From Bacillota bacterium (GTDB lineage Bacteria; Bacillota; Clostridia; Acetivibrionales; DTU013), in NCBI GenBank assembly GCA_023411715.1, contig JAEYOM010000011.1, positions 1-15,806 of the forward strand: a stretch of 15,806 nucleotides of DNA. Direction: 5' to 3'. The position numbers and the translations under genes are program-made. The stretch's first letter is position 1. Every line of letters begins with the position of its first letter. This document shows, piece by piece, positions 13,901 to 15,806 of this stretch. The notes beneath the pieces are model-generated. The model was given only the letters and a program-made list of their open reading frames with translations. It was not told the origin of the DNA and searched no databases.

Positions 13901-14698
13901 TCATGATTCTTTTCGTTCCGGAATTCCGTTGATTTTTTTCGCTATATTTCTGGCCAGACATCGCGGTACCAGTCTTGTACTAAAGCTGCCCAGCCGGGTT
14001 GCCGCACCGTGATATAGGATTGGTTTGCCCGCAATGCAAGCCTTATAACCGGATCTTGCGACAGCCTCGGCGGTTTGCGGCTTCATAAAGGTGAACATTT
14101 TAGAGCCTTCCAGACCGGCAGCCGACTCAAATCCTGTGGTGGTTGGTCCCGGACAAAGGGCGGTCACAGTAACACCTGTACCCTTTAATTCCGCGCCTAC
14201 CGCTTCAGAAAACGACAGCACAAATGCTTTAGACGCGTAGTAAACAGACATATACGGTCCGGAAAAGAAGGCAGCGAGGGAAGACAAATTAAGAATTCTG
14301 CCCTTCCCGCGCTCACGCATCTGATTGCCAAATACATAAGTCATCCGCATCAGGGCGAGGATATTCAGCTCAACCATTTGCTTCTGTTTCTCCCAGTTGG
14401 AATCCAGAAATCCGGCGTTATCGCCGAAGCCTGCGTTATTGACAAGCACATCAATCTGAGTGTTCGCTTCACCAAGCTGCTTCACAATTTTATCAGTGGC
14501 ATTGCCTTCCGTCATGTCCTGTAAAATAACCGTAACGCGGACGCCGTGCTTTTCTTCCAGCTCTTTTTTAAGAGCGGCCAGCTTTGTTTCGCTCCGTGCG
14601 ACCAAGACAAGGTTGAAATCGTTTTCCGCGAATACTTTTGCCAGCTCCTTGCCGATTCCGCCGGACGCCCCGGTAATCAGCGCTGTTTGCTTTCCCAT
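13901..14698 (-). CDS. Short-chain dehydrogenase/reductase (SDR family)
   Basis: The start chosen is the ATG at 14698 (MGKQTALITG), because AGAGGTGA sits five bases upstream; an in-frame ATG at 14743 adds 15 residues ahead of that site and is unlikely. The 265-residue protein is a classical SDR: cofactor motif TGASGGIG (residues 9-16), NNAG (87-90), structural Asn112, catalytic Ser139/140 (NLSS), Tyr153 and Lys157 (YYASK), and PGPTTTGF after the active site. Arg35 at the end of beta-2 (VARSETKL) suggests NADP(H) preference, an inference. It resembles the DltE/YqjQ-like branch that reduces or oxidises alcohols, but the substrate cannot be stated. It is transcribed alone, 117 bases upstream of the kinase gene, with no clear terminator between. 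Confidence 0.92.
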   Translation of the reverse strand: MGKQTALITGASGGIGKELAKVFAENDFNLVLVARSETKLAALKKELEEKHGVRVTVILQDMTEGNATDKIVKQLGEANTQIDVLVNNAGFGDNAGFLDSNWEKQKQMVELNILALMRMTYVFGNQMRERGKGRILNLSSLAAFFSGPYMSVYYASKAFVLSFSEAVGAELKGTGVTVTALCPGPTTTGFESAAGLEGSKMFTFMKPQTAEAVARSGYKACIAGKPILYHGAATRLGSFSTRLVPRCLARNIAKKINGIPERKES

Positions 14699-14703
14699 CT
14701 CAA

Positions 14704-14711
14704 TCACCTCT
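14704..14711 (-). promoter_or_regulatory. Ribosome binding site deciding the SDR start
   Basis: AGAGGTGA on the minus strand, five bases before the ATG at 14698. It falls inside the coding sequence of the longer ATG form from 14743, so the shorter form is favoured. Confidence 0.7.
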
Positions 14712-14875
14712 GGTCTCATTCTCACAAATTCCAAAATCCGCACAGTTCTATTATCGCAATATCGTGATGTCTATTCTATATTTCGTATATACGCCGCTTT
14801 CCTGCCTGCGCCTGTTTTTATTATATACCCTTTTTTTTAATAATCCAGTCGGAGCAACCTCAATTGTTGAAATAC

Positions 14876-15121
14876 TTATATCCGGGCATTTTCATTGAAC
14901 AGTTGTATGCAAAGAAAATCCAATATAAACATGGAAATTAAAAGCAATGGGTCATACTTTTCTTTATTTATGGCATCAATAAATGTTGTTATCAGTCTCC
15001 ATTGCATCGGGTGTCTCAAAAGCAGACAAATGTATAATTTTACTTTCTTCGCGGCACGGTTACTATATGAGATCACTCTTTTAAGCCTCTGAATACCTTC
15101 TGTAATTTCATCAGCCGTCAA
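14876..15121 (-). CDS. Doubtful 81-residue ORF downstream of the CDP-alcohol transferase
   Basis: This ORF begins at a TTG (15121) that overlaps the last codons of the transferase gene by 11 bases, and runs to a TAA at 14876. No good ribosome binding site is seen, so translation would rely on coupling. The protein has a charged, Lys-rich N-terminal half (EGIQRLKRVI...AAKKVK), a segment KLYICLLLRHPMQWRLITTFIDAI, and a hydrophobic C-terminal stretch (LLLISMFILDFLCIQLF). It could be a small membrane-associated protein or the start of a longer, truncated gene; sequence after the stop shows no continuation I could recognise. I recognise no family with confidence. Listed because its end-to-start overlap with a firm gene is operon-like. 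Confidence 0.35.
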   Translation of the reverse strand: MTADEITEGIQRLKRVISYSNRAAKKVKLYICLLLRHPMQWRLITTFIDAINKEKYDPLLLISMFILDFLCIQLFNENARI

Positions 15122-15689
15122 GTGTCCGTAACTTTAAACAGCTCTTAACCCTTAAATACGATGAAAGAATTCCACCCGCCAAAATCGAGTATAATAAAAA
15201 ATTAATCAGGTTCTCCGCCATACTTGCTGCTAGAAACTGAAAAATACAGGCTGCACCGGGAACAACAAAAAACATGGCAGACACAATTCTTCCAGCCTTA
15301 TCAAATATAAATAAATTCTTATTAAATAAATATTTATGTCTGATTGTAAAATTTGACGTCAGTATAAATTCTATAAACTTGAAAAATATAAACCCTAAAA
15401 ACCACAGCGGTAAAATTCCAAGACTTATCAGTGTTATATTTGAGGCCACTACAAAAAATAAATCTGCTAAAACATCAAGTTTAGCCCCAATTGTAGAAGT
15501 AGAGCGAATTTTCCTTGCAATTTTTCCATCCATGAAGTCTGTAAGGCAAATAGCCGAAAATAACACAATAAGGTTCAAAAAATTATTTTTTCCTTGTACA
15601 AATTGCCCTGTCACATTTATTACAAATATAACGGATAAGCCTATTCTGGATATTGTGATGCTATTGGGGATGAATTTAACTAGTTTCAC
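15111..15689 (-). CDS. CDP-alcohol phosphatidyltransferase family protein
   Basis: The catalytic signature D-x2-D-G-x2-A-R-x8-G-x3-D-x3-D is complete: DFMDGKIAR, then GAKLDVLAD, with Asp51, Asp54, Gly55, Ala58, Arg59, Gly68, Asp72 and Asp76 counted from the chosen start. Such membrane enzymes transfer a phosphoalcohol from CDP-alcohol, as in phosphatidylglycerol-phosphate or related lipid synthesis. Several hydrophobic segments (about 15-28, 36-49, 79-110, 137-155, 163-177) fit the six-helix membrane fold. Start: the open frame reaches an ATG at 15770, but a strong -10 box covers its third and fourth codons and no ribosome binding site precedes it. The GTG at 15689 (MKLVKFIPNS...) has AAGGA 11 bases upstream and begins where family members usually begin. 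The substrate is not determined. If the ATG is used, the protein has 219 residues. Confidence 0.88.
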   Translation of the reverse strand: MKLVKFIPNSITISRIGLSVIFVINVTGQFVQGKNNFLNLIVLFSAICLTDFMDGKIARKIRSTSTIGAKLDVLADLFFVVASNITLISLGILPLWFLGFIFFKFIEFILTSNFTIRHKYLFNKNLFIFDKAGRIVSAMFFVVPGAACIFQFLAASMAENLINFLLYSILAGGILSSYLRVKSCLKLRTLDG

Positions 15690-15740
15690 CTGATAAATGA
15701 TCCTTGAAAACCTTGAATATTGTGAGTTTGGGGCAGGAAT

Positions 15741-15759
15741 TTCGACTCCGGATGTCGAA
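15741..15759. promoter_or_regulatory. Palindrome at the predicted transcription start, candidate operator
   Basis: TTCGAC-tccggat-GTCGAA is a perfect 6-bp inverted repeat with a 7-base centre that itself contains the palindrome TCCGGA. It directly abuts the -10 box on its downstream side, the position expected for a repressor operator. Confidence 0.45.
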
Positions 15760-15786
15760 TTATACAGCATAATACATAAATGACAA
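15759..15786 (-). promoter_or_regulatory. Sigma-70-type promoter for the CDP-alcohol transferase gene
   Basis: On the minus strand TTGTCA (15781-15786) and a perfect TATAAT (15759-15764) are separated by 16 bases, with TG three bases before the -10. Transcription would start near 15752, leaving a leader of about 60 bases before the GTG at 15689. Confidence 0.6.
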
Positions 15787-15806
15787 AAGGTGATAGTTAT
15801 GCTGAT

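Noticed and set aside
14720..14730. 11-base match (TCTCACAAATT) between the SDR leader and the TGTGA repeats at 10612-10622
   Set aside because: Many 11-base matches are expected by chance in a 16-kb window, and the SDR copy is single and close to the start codon, so shared regulation is not supported.
14752..14767. Near-tandem ATCGCAAT-ATCGTGAT upstream of the SDR gene
   Set aside because: Only partial symmetry and repetition (6 of 8 bases); not strong enough to call an operator.

Overview
The window looks like a chromosomal segment of an anaerobic, low-to-mid GC Gram-positive bacterium, most likely a Clostridia-type Firmicute. The reasons are the strong AGGAGG ribosome binding sites, two proteins with S-layer homology (SLH) domains, lipoproteins with Gram-positive style lipoboxes, a wall-binding YG-repeat tail, an AraC regulator with a clostridial-style N-terminal helix-turn-helix, and a 7TM-DISM-like kinase paired with a REC-wHTH-BTAD response regulator. 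This is inferred from content; no rRNA or tRNA is present to confirm taxonomy.

Layout. 1-868: a LysR-type regulator, cut by the window edge, diverges from a small DinB-like protein (1006-1485) across a promoter region with inverted repeats. 1630-4629: three minus-strand genes in a row (lipoprotein, SLH protein, lipoprotein, in transcription order), probably an envelope operon. 4817-5815: a PAS/AraC regulator with its own promoter, terminator and three copies of a 10-base motif around the promoter. 6077-10513: a 1478-residue surface protein with two leucine-rich-repeat modules, Ig-like and repeat domains, three SLH domains and a C-terminal cell-wall-binding repeat tail. 10768-13783: an overlapping histidine kinase/response regulator pair on the same strand, directly upstream of the surface protein gene. 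13901-14698: a short-chain dehydrogenase. 14876-15121: a doubtful 81-residue ORF. 15111-15689: a CDP-alcohol phosphatidyltransferase with a promoter and palindromic operator candidate near the right edge.

How the parts may work together. The most coherent story is a cell-surface module: a membrane sensor kinase (LytS-type core) signals to a SARP-like regulator, and the adjacent giant LRR/SLH protein carries three TGTGA direct repeats about one helical turn apart upstream of its start. The PAS/AraC gene may similarly govern the downstream lipoprotein-SLH-lipoprotein cluster. Both links are inferences from gene order and repeats. No mobile element, CRISPR array, tRNA or rRNA was seen. No gene-free stretch exceeds 300 bases; the two longest (5816-6076 and 10514-10767) hold the regulatory sites and hairpins listed.
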